A stretch of DNA of 64,000 nucleotides, taken from positions 79,144-143,143 of the forward strand of contig NZ_BJND01000028.1 in the NCBI RefSeq assembly GCF_006539505.1, in the 5' to 3' direction. The notes under the pieces are model-generated. The model worked only from the letters and a program-made list of their open reading frames with translations. It made no database searches and was not told the DNA's origin. This DNA is from Streptomyces spinoverrucosus (lineage in GTDB: Bacteria > Actinomycetota > Actinomycetes > Streptomycetales > Streptomycetaceae). The first letter of the stretch is position 1, and every line of letters starts with the position of its first letter. Made by a program: the position numbers and the translations under genes. Of this stretch, positions 25,259 through 33,582 are shown piece after piece.

Positions 25259-26407
25259 ATGGCAGGCCTCAAGGACGCCACCGCGATCGTCGGCATCGGC
25301 CGGACCGCCTTCGCCAAGCACCTCCCGGAGGACGAACGGACCCTCGCCTGCCGAGCCGTCCTCGCCGCCCTCGACGACGCCGGGATCTCGCCGGGCGAGG
25401 TCGACGCGCTGGCCTCGTACACCATGGAGGAGACCGACGAGGTCGAGCTCGCGAAGGCCGTCGGGTTCGGCGACCTCAGCTTCTTCAGCAAGGTCGGGTA
25501 CGGGGGTGGCGGTTCGTGTGCGACCGTGGCGCATCTCGCCGCCGCGATAGCCGCCGGGCAGGCGACCGTGGGCGTGGCCTGGCGGTCGCGGAAGCGGGGC
25601 AGTGGGCCCCGGCCGTGGACCAATACGGCGGTTCAGCTGCCCACCCCGGGGCAGTGGACGCGGCCCTTCGGGCTGCTGCGGCCCGCCGACGAGATCGCCA
25701 TGCTCACGCGGCGCTACATGCACGAATACGGGGCCACGCGCGATCACCTGTTCAATGTCGCCCTCGCCTGCCGGAACCGTGCCAATCAGAATCCCGCCGC
25801 GATGATGTACGACCGGCCCCTCACCCGCGAGATGTACATGACCTCCCGTTGGATCAGCGAGCCGCTCTGCCTCTACGACAACTGCCTGGAGACGGACGGT
25901 GCGTTGGCCTGTGTCGTCGTCTCGCGGGAGCGGGCCCGGGACTGCCGGCAGCGGCCCGTGTACGTGCACTCCGCCGCGCAGGGGCTGCCCGCCCAGCACC
26001 ACGGCATGGTCAACTACTGGAACGACGACCCGCTCACCGGGCCCGCCTGGACCGCCGCCCGGCATCTGTGGAAGCACGCCGACTTCACTCCACAGGATGT
26101 GGATGTGGCGCAGATCTACGACGCGTTCACGCCGCTCATCCTGCTGTCCCTGGAGGGTTACGGGTTCTGCGGTCGGGGGGAGGGCGGGGCGTTCACCGAG
26201 GGGGGCGCGCTGGAGATCGGCGGGCGGCTGCCGCTCAACACCGCCGGTGGGGGGCTGAGCGAGGCGTACGTCCATGGGTTCAACCTCATCACCGAGGGCG
26301 TGCGGCAGTTGCGCGGGAGCAGTACCGCCCAGGTGCCGGGCGCCGCGACCTGCCTGGTCACCGCCGGTGAAGGGGTCCCCACGTCCGCGCTGCTGCTGAG
26401 GAGTTGA
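25259..26407 (+). CDS. thiolase-like (lipid-transfer/Ltp2-type) protein
   Basis: A 382-residue thiolase-fold protein of the SCP2/lipid-transfer branch (TAIVGIGRTAFAK, GYGGGGSCATVAHLAAAIAAG, IYDAFTPLILLSLEGYGFCGRGEGGAF, LPLNTAGGGLSEAYVHGFN). Instead of degradative thiolase activity, proteins of this type paired with a DUF35 protein, such as Ltp2-ChsH2, act as retro-aldolases on steroid side-chain CoA esters. The DUF35 gene follows nine bases downstream here. The start at 25259 was preferred over ATG 25241 because GGAGGTG precedes it. First gene of a thiolase-DUF35-hydratase operon under operator sites D/E. Confidence 0.9.
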   Translation: MAGLKDATAIVGIGRTAFAKHLPEDERTLACRAVLAALDDAGISPGEVDALASYTMEETDEVELAKAVGFGDLSFFSKVGYGGGGSCATVAHLAAAIAAGQATVGVAWRSRKRGSGPRPWTNTAVQLPTPGQWTRPFGLLRPADEIAMLTRRYMHEYGATRDHLFNVALACRNRANQNPAAMMYDRPLTREMYMTSRWISEPLCLYDNCLETDGALACVVVSRERARDCRQRPVYVHSAAQGLPAQHHGMVNYWNDDPLTGPAWTAARHLWKHADFTPQDVDVAQIYDAFTPLILLSLEGYGFCGRGEGGAFTEGGALEIGGRLPLNTAGGGLSEAYVHGFNLITEGVRQLRGSSTAQVPGAATCLVTAGEGVPTSALLLRS

Positions 26408-26416
26408 GGAGCGAGC

Positions 26417-26827
26417 ATGCTGAGTCCCGTCATCGACCCCGAGGGCGCCCCGTTCTGGCGGTACGCCGCCCAGGGCGAGCTGCGTGTCCAGGCCTGCGCC
26501 GACTGCGGCGAACCGCGCTTCCCGCCCCGCCCGTGCTGTCCGCACTGCCAGTCCTTCGCGGCCGAGTGGCGCCGGATGTCCGGGCACGGGCGCATCTGGT
26601 CGTACGTCGTCCCGCATCCGCCCCTGCTGCCCGACTACGCCGAGCAGGCGCCGTACAACGTGGTCTTGGTCGAGTTGGCGGAGGCCCCGAGGATACGGCT
26701 GGTCGGCAACCTCGTCGCCCGCGCCGGCGCGCGCCTCGACTCCATTCCGCCGGACCGGGTCCGCATCGGCGCGAAGGTGCGGGTCGTCTTCACCGACGAC
26801 GGGGTTCCGCAGTGGGTGTACGGATGA
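26417..26827 (+). CDS. Zn-ribbon/OB-fold (DUF35) protein
   Basis: A 136-residue acyl-CoA-associated protein. A zinc ribbon with CADCGEPRFPPRPCCPHC (two CxxC pairs, residues ~32-49) precedes an OB-fold (GRIWSYVVPHPP, PYNVVLVELAEAPRIRLVGNLV). DUF35 proteins bind CoA esters and form complexes with the thiolase-like protein next door, usually as a retro-aldolase or hydratase partner. GAGGAGCGAGC precedes the ATG. Its stop overlaps the next gene's ATG in ATGA, so the three genes are one translational unit. Confidence 0.92.
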   Translation: MLSPVIDPEGAPFWRYAAQGELRVQACADCGEPRFPPRPCCPHCQSFAAEWRRMSGHGRIWSYVVPHPPLLPDYAEQAPYNVVLVELAEAPRIRLVGNLVARAGARLDSIPPDRVRIGAKVRVVFTDDGVPQWVYG

Positions 26828-27597
26828 GCGGCCTCCGCGTCACCGCCGACAAGGACACCGGCGTCGCCGTCGTCACCCTCGACCGGCCCGCGCGGCTCAA
26901 CGCCATCGACCTCGCCCTGGCCGACGAACTCACCGCCGCCTGGCGGGAGTTCCGGTACGACGACTCGGTGCGGGCCGTTGTCCTCACCGGCGCCGGTGAG
27001 CGGGCCTTCTGCACCGGCATCGACCGGGACGTGTCGGTGCCGCAGCCGGGATCGCCGTACATGCAGGACGATCCGCTGCTGAGGGTCGGGCCGAAGGCGA
27101 ACGATCTGTGGAAGCCGGTCGTCGCGGCCGTGAGCGGGATGGCCTGCGGCGGGGCCTTCTACCTGCTCGGGGAGGCCGAGTTCGTGGTCGCCGACGAGAC
27201 GGCCACCTTCTTCGACCCGCACACCACGTACGGGATGGTCAGCGCGTACGAGTCGATGCTGATGGCGCAGCGGATGCCGTACGGGGAGGCCGCGCGGATA
27301 GCGCTCATGGGCACGGCGGAACGGATGTCGGCACGGCGGGCGTACGAGGTGGGCCTGGTGTCCGAACTCACGTCGCCCGGCGGGGCGTTGGCGGCGGCGA
27401 CCACCTGCGCCACGGTACTCGCCGGGTACCCTCCCGAGGCCGTCCAGGGGACCGTGCGGGCCCTGTGGGCGGGCCGGGAGGCGGCCCTGGCGGCGGCGTT
27501 CGCGCAGGCACCGGCGCTGATCGCGCTGGGCAATGCGCCGACGGGGCTGCAGACGGAGCTGTTCCGCGCCCGGCGCCGGGAGCACCGGACGCGGTGA
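26824..27597 (+). CDS. enoyl-CoA hydratase/isomerase family protein
   Basis: A 257-residue crotonase-fold enzyme (VAVVTLDRPARLNAIDLALADEL, VVLTGAGERAFCTGIDRD, AAVSGMACGGAFYLLGEAEFVVADETATFFDPHTTYGM). The first oxyanion-hole region is FCTGID and the second is SGMACGGAFYLL. The usual catalytic glutamate of hydratases in the helix after the second hole is not evident at the common position, so isomerase or hydrolase chemistry is possible. The ATG at 26824 overlaps the DUF35 stop. The gene converges on afsK with 148 bases between stops. Confidence 0.9.
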   Translation: MSGLRVTADKDTGVAVVTLDRPARLNAIDLALADELTAAWREFRYDDSVRAVVLTGAGERAFCTGIDRDVSVPQPGSPYMQDDPLLRVGPKANDLWKPVVAAVSGMACGGAFYLLGEAEFVVADETATFFDPHTTYGMVSAYESMLMAQRMPYGEAARIALMGTAERMSARRAYEVGLVSELTSPGGALAAATTCATVLAGYPPEAVQGTVRALWAGREAALAAAFAQAPALIALGNAPTGLQTELFRARRREHRTR

Positions 27598-27745
27598 GCC
27601 CGCAGGCGCGGCTCGCGTGGCGGCCCTCACTCACTGGACGTAGCGTCTTGTGTGAGCACGGTGAACGCCGGGCTCGCCCGAGCGACGGCCGCCGTCTGGA
27701 AATCCCTTCCGTGCGCCCGGTACGACGGCCGTCCCGTGGCACGGT

Positions 27746-30112
27746 TCAGGCGGTGCGGGCCGTGCCCGTGCCCTTCTCCGCGTCGAGGGCGTACACGCAG
27801 CGGTCCTTGCTGCACGCGTACACGATGCCGTCCTTGACGACCGGGGAGCCGGTGATCTCGCCGCCCGTGGCGAGTTTCCAGCGCAGTCGGCCGTCGTCGG
27901 CCTTGAGCGTGTAAAGGAGGTGGTCGGTGGCGCCGAAGTGGATGCGGCCCTCGGCGACCGAGGGCGCGCCCACGATGTCGCCGCCCGCCTGGAAGCGCCA
28001 CTTGGGTGTGCCGGTGACCGCGTCCAGGGTGTAGAGACCGGTGCCGCTGCCGACGTGGACGTGCCCGGCGGCGACCAGCACCGGGTCGACGGACGCCCGG
28101 GCCTCGGTGGCGATGCGCCAGCGGTCGCGGCCGTCGGTGGCGTCGAGGGCGTACACCGTGCCGAGGTAGTCGGCGAGGTAGACGCCGCCGCCGGTGACCG
28201 CGGGGCCGGGCGCGAAGGCGGGCGGGGAGAGGAAGACGGCCGGTGCCTCGAAGTGCCAGCGGACGTGGCCGCCTGCGATGTCGACGGCGAGGACGCGGGT
28301 GCCGGCGGTGATGTAGACGTAGCCGTCGGGGGCGGGCGCAACGCGGACCGGGACGCCGCCGCAGGAGGCCGCGTCGCCGATCGGGTACGACCAGCGCTCG
28401 TCGCCGGTGCGGGCGTCCAGGGCGCGCAGGCGGGCGTCCCTCCAGACGTAGACGGTGCCGTCGTGGAGCGCGGGCCCGGCCTCGGGGTTCTCGAAGTCGC
28501 TCTGGCAGCCGGTGATCTCCCACAGCTTGCGGCCGCTCGCGGCCTCCCAGGCCTGGACGCCGCCGCCGCGCGTGCCGGTGACGACGGTGCCGCGCTCGGC
28601 CTTCAGGGAGTACACCCAGGCGTCCGTGGACAGCCGCCACAGGTCGCTGCCCTCGCGGGCGTCCAGGGCGAACAGGGTGGGGCCGTCGGAGGCGTGGATC
28701 CGGCCGTCCGCGACCGCCATCGACCAGGCCACGTCCCGGGTCTTGAAGCGGCGCCGCCCGGTGGCCACGTCGAGGGCGTGCACCTCGAAGGAGGTGACGT
28801 AGACGAGGTCGCCGTCGACGGCCGGGGTGCCCCAGACGTCGTTGGACATCCGGAACCGCCAGGGCCGCCAGCCCGCCGGGCTCTCCGGGGATGCCGGGGG
28901 CTGCGGTGCCGGTACGGCGGGTTCGGCGCCGTTGACTCCGGGGCGCGGCTTGGACCAGGAGGCGGCCAGGCCCGCCTCGGGCGGGGGTGCCTTGACGGCG
29001 GCGGCGCGGGCGTCGGCGACGCGCGGTCCTGGGCCGATCGGCACGGGGGCGCCGGCCAGCCGGACCGGGCCGCCGTCGGGGGCGCCGACCGGCGCGGGCA
29101 CCGGCGGGGCGGTGACGGGCGGCGGCGGAACGGCGGGGTCGTGCGAGGGCGGGGGCGGCACGGCGGGCGGGCGGCCGGAGCCACGGCTCGCGCCGGACAC
29201 GGGCTTGGCGGCGGGGCGGCCGCCGCGGCGGGCCTCGATCAGGGCGACCGCCTTCTCGGGCAGCCACGCCGACGCAGTACCGCTGTCGTCGGAACCGGAG
29301 CCGAACAGGTGCGGGGCGAGCTGGGCCTGCAGGTCGGCGGGGTTGGGGCGGGCGGTCGGGTCCATCTGCATACAGGACTCGATGAGCGGGCGCAGCTCGT
29401 CCGGGAGGCCTTCGAGGTCGGGGCCCTCGCGGAGCAGCATGAAGACCGTCTCGACCGGGTTGGCGCCGTGGAAGGGCGGGTGTCCGGTGGCGGCGAACAC
29501 CAGCATCGAGCCGAGCGAGAAGACGTCGCTGGCGCCGGTGACGGAGCGCGAGTCCTTCGCCTGCTCCGGGGACATGTAGGCGGGCGTGCCGACGGCCACG
29601 TTCGTCATGGTCAGACGGGTGTTCGAGACGCCGGAGGCGATACCGAAGTCGATCACCCGGGGGCCGTCCTCGACGACGAGCACGTTGGAGGGCTTGAGGT
29701 CACGGTGGACGAGCCCGGCGCCGTGGATCGACTGGAGCGCCTCCGCGACGCCCGCGGCCAGCCAGCGCACCGCCTGGGCCGGGAGCGGCCCGCAGTCGTT
29801 CACTATTTCTTCGAGGGAGGGCGCGGGGACGTACGCGGTCGCCAGCCACGGCACGGCGGCGCGCGGGTCGGCGTCGACCACGGCCGCCGTGTAGAAGCCG
29901 GAGACCGCGCGGGCCGCCTCGACCTCGCGCGTGAAGCGGACGCGGAACAGCTGGTCCTCGGCGAGCTCCGTCCGCACGGTCTTGATCGCCACGCGCCGCC
30001 CGGAAGCCGAGCGCGCGAGATAGACCAGCCCCATGCCGCCGGCCCCCAGCCGTCCCAGCACCTCGAACGGCCCGATCCGCCGCGGATCGTGCTGCGTCAG
30101 CTGATCCACCAC
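27746..30112 (-). CDS. afsK: AfsK Ser/Thr protein kinase with PQQ-repeat domain
   Basis: A 788-residue Hanks-type kinase (S. coelicolor AfsK is 799). The N-terminal kinase domain shows the glycine loop GRLGAGGMGLVYL (residues ~20-32), lysine in RVAIKTVR, catalytic loop HRDLKPSNV (about 136), DFG in VIDFGIAS (about 154) and TPAYMSPEQ. A proline/alanine-rich linker (~290-415) leads to a beta-propeller of PQQ-type repeats (GDLVYVTSFEVHALDVATG, GGGVYLADYLGTVYALDATDG, DGIVYACSKDRCVYALDAEKG). AfsK phosphorylates AfsR; the kinase has been linked to hyphal branching as well. The GTG pair at 30112 gives VVDQLTQHDPRRIG, with GGGGAGG upstream. afsR and afsS lie about 7.5 kb further along the same strand. 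Confidence 0.95.
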   Translation of the reverse strand: MVDQLTQHDPRRIGPFEVLGRLGAGGMGLVYLARSASGRRVAIKTVRTELAEDQLFRVRFTREVEAARAVSGFYTAAVVDADPRAAVPWLATAYVPAPSLEEIVNDCGPLPAQAVRWLAAGVAEALQSIHGAGLVHRDLKPSNVLVVEDGPRVIDFGIASGVSNTRLTMTNVAVGTPAYMSPEQAKDSRSVTGASDVFSLGSMLVFAATGHPPFHGANPVETVFMLLREGPDLEGLPDELRPLIESCMQMDPTARPNPADLQAQLAPHLFGSGSDDSGTASAWLPEKAVALIEARRGGRPAAKPVSGASRGSGRPPAVPPPPSHDPAVPPPPVTAPPVPAPVGAPDGGPVRLAGAPVPIGPGPRVADARAAAVKAPPPEAGLAASWSKPRPGVNGAEPAVPAPQPPASPESPAGWRPWRFRMSNDVWGTPAVDGDLVYVTSFEVHALDVATGRRRFKTRDVAWSMAVADGRIHASDGPTLFALDAREGSDLWRLSTDAWVYSLKAERGTVVTGTRGGGVQAWEAASGRKLWEITGCQSDFENPEAGPALHDGTVYVWRDARLRALDARTGDERWSYPIGDAASCGGVPVRVAPAPDGYVYITAGTRVLAVDIAGGHVRWHFEAPAVFLSPPAFAPGPAVTGGGVYLADYLGTVYALDATDGRDRWRIATEARASVDPVLVAAGHVHVGSGTGLYTLDAVTGTPKWRFQAGGDIVGAPSVAEGRIHFGATDHLLYTLKADDGRLRWKLATGGEITGSPVVKDGIVYACSKDRCVYALDAEKGTGTARTA

Positions 30113-30325
30113 TTGCCTGCCACCTCCCCGTACGAGCCGCGTCACCCACATATGGACGCGACCGAAGTGCAGCGTCTCACCACCGCACCGCCGTGGCGGC
30201 ACGCACCCCGATTCTTCCTGTCCAGGCCGCAGGTTGCGAGCCCGGTGACATATCGGGTGTCTCACCCCATACCGGGGCAAGTGTTGGCGCACAGCCCGCC
30301 GGATCGGCGGGGGATCGGCGATGCG

Positions 30326-31060
30326 TCAGCGCTGGAGCACCCCGAACGACGCCCCCTGGTCGTCCGTGGCCACCCCCACCGTGCCGTACGAAGTGTCGAA
30401 AGGTCCCGCCTGGATCCGGCCGCCGAGCCGGTTCACCTCGGTGAGCGCGGCCTCGCAGTCCGCCACCGCGAAGTGGACGATGAAGTGCGGCGGCATCTCG
30501 GCCGGGAAGACGTCGGCGAGCGGGGCGCGGCCGAAGTCGGGCTCGGCGTCCGGCCCGAACAGGGCGTCGTGGAAGAGATCGCCGTAGAAGGTGTTGGCGG
30601 CCGCGGTGTCACGGGCGTACAGCTCGGCCCAGACGAAGGCGCCGGGCACGTGCCGCACACCGAAGCCCGCGTGCGTCCCCGGCTGCCACAGGCCGAACAC
30701 CGCACCCTCGGGGTCGGTGGCCAGCGCGGCGACCCCCAGCTCGCCGACCGGCATCGGCGCGGTGACCACCTGCCCGCCGGCCGCCCGGATCCGCCGGGTG
30801 AGCGCCTCGGCATCCGGCGTCGCGAAGTACACCGTCCAGACGGTGGGCAGCCGGCCGTCCGCCTTCTGCGCGAGCGCGGCGACGGGCTCGCCCTCGTGGT
30901 ACGCCCACACGGTGCCGCCGTACGACGGCTGGAAGGACCACCCGAAGAGCTCACCGTAGAACCGCTTGCCCGCCTCAAGATCGGCCAGCTGCGCGTCCAC
31001 CCAGCACGGGACGCCCTCGGTGTACGCCGCTTCGCGAGCAGATGTGCTGTTTTCGGCCAT
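30326..31060 (-). CDS. VOC family (glyoxalase-like) two-domain protein
   Basis: A 244-residue protein made of two vicinal-oxygen-chelate modules: PCWVDAQLADLEAGKRFYGELFGWSF...DPEGAVFGLWQPG (residues ~18-130) and AFVWAELYARDTAAANTFYGDLFHDALF...DDQGASFGVLQR (~140-244). Metal-binding His/Glu positions are only partly conserved, so it may bind a ligand rather than catalyse. It lies between afsK and the TetR gene, divergent from TetR. Confidence 0.9.
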   Translation of the reverse strand: MAENSTSAREAAYTEGVPCWVDAQLADLEAGKRFYGELFGWSFQPSYGGTVWAYHEGEPVAALAQKADGRLPTVWTVYFATPDAEALTRRIRAAGGQVVTAPMPVGELGVAALATDPEGAVFGLWQPGTHAGFGVRHVPGAFVWAELYARDTAAANTFYGDLFHDALFGPDAEPDFGRAPLADVFPAEMPPHFIVHFAVADCEAALTEVNRLGGRIQAGPFDTSYGTVGVATDDQGASFGVLQR

Positions 31061-31174
31061 GCCGCCAAAGTAGCGGCGCCGTCCACACCCCGCTCACCGG
31101 CCACACCGCGCCCAGATACCCCATGCACCCCATTTGCAGTCGGCCGAATCGCGCTCCGATCACCCCTCGGTAAG

Positions 31175-31189
31175 CTGACGGCATGACAG
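31175..31189. promoter_or_regulatory. degenerate operator-like site over the TetR start
   Basis: CTGACGGCATGACAG. The left half CTGACG is perfect and the right half keeps four of the six bases of CGTCAG. It overlaps the ATG of the TetR gene at 31183. It may allow weak autoregulation or be chance. Confidence 0.35.
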
Positions 31190-31830
31190 GACAAGTGCGT
31201 ACCGTCGACGGCCGCGTGGCCGGTCGGCGTGGGCAGGCGACCCGGCAGAAGCTGCTCGACTGCCTCAGCGAGATGCTCAGCTCGTCTCCCTACCGGGACG
31301 TCAAGGTCATCGATGTGGCCCGGAGGGCGGGCACTTCGCCCGCGACCTTCTACCAGTACTTCCCGGACGTCGAGGGCGCCGTCCTGGAGATCGCCGAGCA
31401 AATGGCCGCCGAGGGCGCCGGCTTGACGGAACTCCTCGAAGGCCGCACCTGGGTCGGCAAGGCCGGCTGGCAGACCGCCCAGGAACTCGTCGACGGTTTC
31501 CTGGAGTTCTGGCGCAAGAACGACGCGATCCTGCGCGTCGTCGATCTCGGCGCCGCCGAGGGGGACAAGCGGTTCTACAAGATCCGCATGAAGATCCTGA
31601 ACTCCGTGAACAACTCCCTGGTGGACGCTGTCACCGAACTCCAGTCCAAGGGCCGCGTCGACAAGGACGTGAACCCGGCGGCGATCGCCGGTTCCCTGGT
31701 CGCGATGCTGGCGGCGGTGGCCTCGCACCAGAAGGGCTTCCAGAGCTGGGGCGTCAAGCAGGCCGAACTCAAGCCGAATCTGGCTCTGTTGGTGCATCTG
31801 GGCATCACCGGAAAGAAGCCGACCAGATAG
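31183..31830 (+). CDS. TetR family transcriptional regulator
   Basis: A 215-residue TetR protein. The N-terminal helix-turn-helix (GQATRQKLLDCLSEMLSSSPYRDVKVIDVARRAGTSPATFYQYFPDVEGAV, residues ~14-65) is canonical, including the FYQYFP recognition-helix end. The C-terminal ligand-binding domain includes FWRKNDAILRVVDLGAAEGDKRFYKIRMKIL. It is the only TetR-type regulator in the window. The 15-bp palindromes at the catabolic promoters have TetR-like size and symmetry, so it is the first candidate for their repressor; this is inference. A degenerate site overlaps its own start. A strong hairpin follows the gene. Confidence 0.93.
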   Translation: MTGQVRTVDGRVAGRRGQATRQKLLDCLSEMLSSSPYRDVKVIDVARRAGTSPATFYQYFPDVEGAVLEIAEQMAAEGAGLTELLEGRTWVGKAGWQTAQELVDGFLEFWRKNDAILRVVDLGAAEGDKRFYKIRMKILNSVNNSLVDAVTELQSKGRVDKDVNPAAIAGSLVAMLAAVASHQKGFQSWGVKQAELKPNLALLVHLGITGKKPTR

Positions 31831-31877
31831 CCGCGACGGCCCCCTTCCCTTTTATTCCATTTCCAAGTCCTGTCAGG

Positions 31878-31911
31878 CAGGCGGTGGTTCACCCGTGTGG
31901 GCCACCGCCTG
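31878..31911. terminator. bidirectional hairpin terminator
   Basis: CAGGCGGTGG pairs perfectly with CCACCGCCTG across a 14-base loop, between the converging TetR and Lrp genes. It can end transcription from both sides. Confidence 0.8.
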
Positions 31912-31918
31912 TCACGTG

Positions 31919-32371
31919 TCACGCCGGTAGCGGCCGGTCCTTCACCACGTGCTTCATCACCAGCGTGGAGGTGAGCCGCTGCACCCCCGGCAGCGTCGCG
32001 AGCCGCTCGTCGTACAGCCGCTGGAACGCGGCGAGGTCCGCGGTGGCCACCCGCAGCAGATAGTCCGGCTCCCCGAACAGCCGCTGCGCGTCCAGTACGT
32101 GCTCCACCTCACTGACCGCCTTCTCGAACTCGGCGACCGTGTCCCGGTCCTCCTGCCGCATGGACACGAAGACCAGCGCCTCGAAGGTCAGCCCCACGGC
32201 CCCCGGATCGACCATCGCCCGGTACCCGCTGATCGCCCCCGACCGCTCCAGCTCCCGCAGCCGCCGATGACACGGCGAGACACTCAGCCGCACCCGCGCG
32301 GCCAGCTCGGTCACGGTCAGCCGCCCGTCCTGCTGCAGCTCGGCAAGAATCTTCCGGTCCATGTCATCCAT
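31919..32371 (-). CDS. Lrp/AsnC family transcriptional regulator
   Basis: A 150-residue regulator with an N-terminal HTH (MDRKILAELQQDGRLTVTELAARVRLSVSPCHRRLRELERSG, ~4-45) and a C-terminal RAM ligand-binding domain (EVEHVLDAQRLFGEPDYLLRVATADLAAFQRLYDERLATLPGV). The GEPDYLLRV block is the family's amino-acid-binding signature. The start at 32371 has GGGGGAGA upstream. It is divergent from the LysE exporter across 82 bases, the standard arrangement in which an Lrp protein senses an amino acid and controls its exporter. Confidence 0.93.
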   Translation of the reverse strand: MDDMDRKILAELQQDGRLTVTELAARVRLSVSPCHRRLRELERSGAISGYRAMVDPGAVGLTFEALVFVSMRQEDRDTVAEFEKAVSEVEHVLDAQRLFGEPDYLLRVATADLAAFQRLYDERLATLPGVQRLTSTLVMKHVVKDRPLPA

Positions 32372-32453
32372 GGGGAAGATTCTCCCCCACAAATCGCGAT
32401 CACGGGGAAACTTCAGGAACACTTTCGGGCGCTTCCCGCCTAATCTCGCCACC

Positions 32454-33074
32454 ATGGACTCCGCAACCCTGATCTCCTTCCTCGCCCTCGACCTGCTGCT
32501 GGTGTGCGTACCGGGCGCGGACTGGGCGTATGTGATCTCGGCCGGTCTGCGCGACCGCTCGCCGGTCACGGCGGTGGCGGGCCTGGTCAGCGGCTATGCG
32601 CTGCACACGCTGCTCGCGGCGGCGGGCCTGGCGGTCCTGGTGGCGGGCTCGCCGGTGCTGCTCACGGCACTGACGGTGGTCGGGGCGGCGTATCTGGTGT
32701 GGCTGGGGTGGGGCGTGCTGCGCCGCCCCGGAACGCCGGAGGCCGGGGACGACGCCCCGGTGGCCGGGCGACGGGTCTTCCTGCGCGGCGCGATGATCAG
32801 CGGGCTCAACCCCAAGGGCCTGCTCCTCTACCTCTCGGTACTCCCGCAGTTCCTCGTCCTCGGGCACGGGCACCTGCCGGTCCCGGCCCAGACCGCCGTC
32901 CTCGGGCTGCTGCACATGGCGTGCTGCGCCGTGGTCTACCTCGGCGTCGGCGTCGCGGCACGCGCGGTGCTGGGGGCGCGCCCGGCGGCGGCGCGGGCGG
33001 TGGCCCGGACGTCGGGGGCGGCGATGCTGGGGATCGGCGCGTTTCTCCTCGTACAGCGGCTGGCGACGCTGTAG
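32454..33074 (+). CDS. LysE family amino-acid exporter
   Basis: A 206-residue membrane protein of the LysE/RhtB family, with about six helices (LISFLALDLLLVCVPGADWAYVIS, GLVSGYALHTLLAAAGLAVLV, TALTVVGAAYLVWLGWGVL, GLLLYLSVLPQFLVL, AVLGLLHMACCAVVYLGVGVA, AAMLGIGAFLLVQRL). The PGADWAYV motif in helix 1 and GLNPKGLLLYL are family hallmarks. It exports amino acids or related compounds across the cytoplasmic membrane. The start MDSATLISFL was chosen at the family N-terminus; the longer frame runs antisense through the Lrp start. Confidence 0.92.
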   Translation: MDSATLISFLALDLLLVCVPGADWAYVISAGLRDRSPVTAVAGLVSGYALHTLLAAAGLAVLVAGSPVLLTALTVVGAAYLVWLGWGVLRRPGTPEAGDDAPVAGRRVFLRGAMISGLNPKGLLLYLSVLPQFLVLGHGHLPVPAQTAVLGLLHMACCAVVYLGVGVAARAVLGARPAAARAVARTSGAAMLGIGAFLLVQRLATL

Positions 33075-33111
33075 GGAGCTACAGCGGAGAGTCATCTTCG
33101 TACGAGCGCGA

Positions 33112-33582
33112 TCACTTTCGTACGAGCCTGAAGACCCGGATCTCGCGCGTCACCCGCGCCTGATACGTCGCATACGGCGGCCAGAACGCCAGCACCGCCC
33201 GCCAGGCCGCCGCCCGCTCCTTCCCCACCAGCAGCCGGGCGGTGACGGGGATGTCCCGGCCCTTGAAGTTGATCTCGGCGTCCGGATGGGCGAGGAGGTT
33301 GTGGGTCCAGGCCGGGTGACCCGTCCGGCCGAAGTTGGAACCGACGAGGATCCAGCTCCGCCCGCCCTCCTCGGTCATACAGGCGAGCGGCGTACGGCGC
33401 CGCTGCCCGCTCCGCGCGCCGGTCGAGGTCAGGATCACGCCCGGCAGCAGCGTCGCGCTCAGCAGCACCTTGCCGCCGGTCAGGCGGTGGACGGCCCGGT
33501 CCAGGGCGGGGACGACGTACGGGGCGACCTTCGCGAAGCCCCGGGTCGAGGAGACCTTCTGGACGATCCCGGCGACACCCAT
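33112..33582 (-). CDS. F420-dependent nitroreductase-like (DDN family) protein
   Basis: A 156-residue deazaflavin-dependent split-barrel protein (LPGVILTSTGARSGQRRRTPLACMTEEGGRSWILVGSNFG, NLLAHPDAEINFKGRDIPVTARLLVGKERAAAWRAVLAFWPPYATYQARVTREI). Relatives use reduced F420 to reduce quinones, enones or nitro groups. The ATG shares one base with the stop of the acyl-CoA dehydrogenase upstream (TGATG), so the pair is co-translated under operator site F. Together with the LLM enzymes this suggests F420 chemistry in the pathway. Confidence 0.9.
   Translation of the reverse strand: MGVAGIVQKVSSTRGFAKVAPYVVPALDRAVHRLTGGKVLLSATLLPGVILTSTGARSGQRRRTPLACMTEEGGRSWILVGSNFGRTGHPAWTHNLLAHPDAEINFKGRDIPVTARLLVGKERAAAWRAVLAFWPPYATYQARVTREIRVFRLVRK

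Noticed and set aside
27920..31186. A 1088-codon open frame on the plus strand
   Set aside because: It runs antisense to afsK and the VOC gene, has the Arg/Gly/Val-rich composition of a high-GC shadow frame, and shows no domain.
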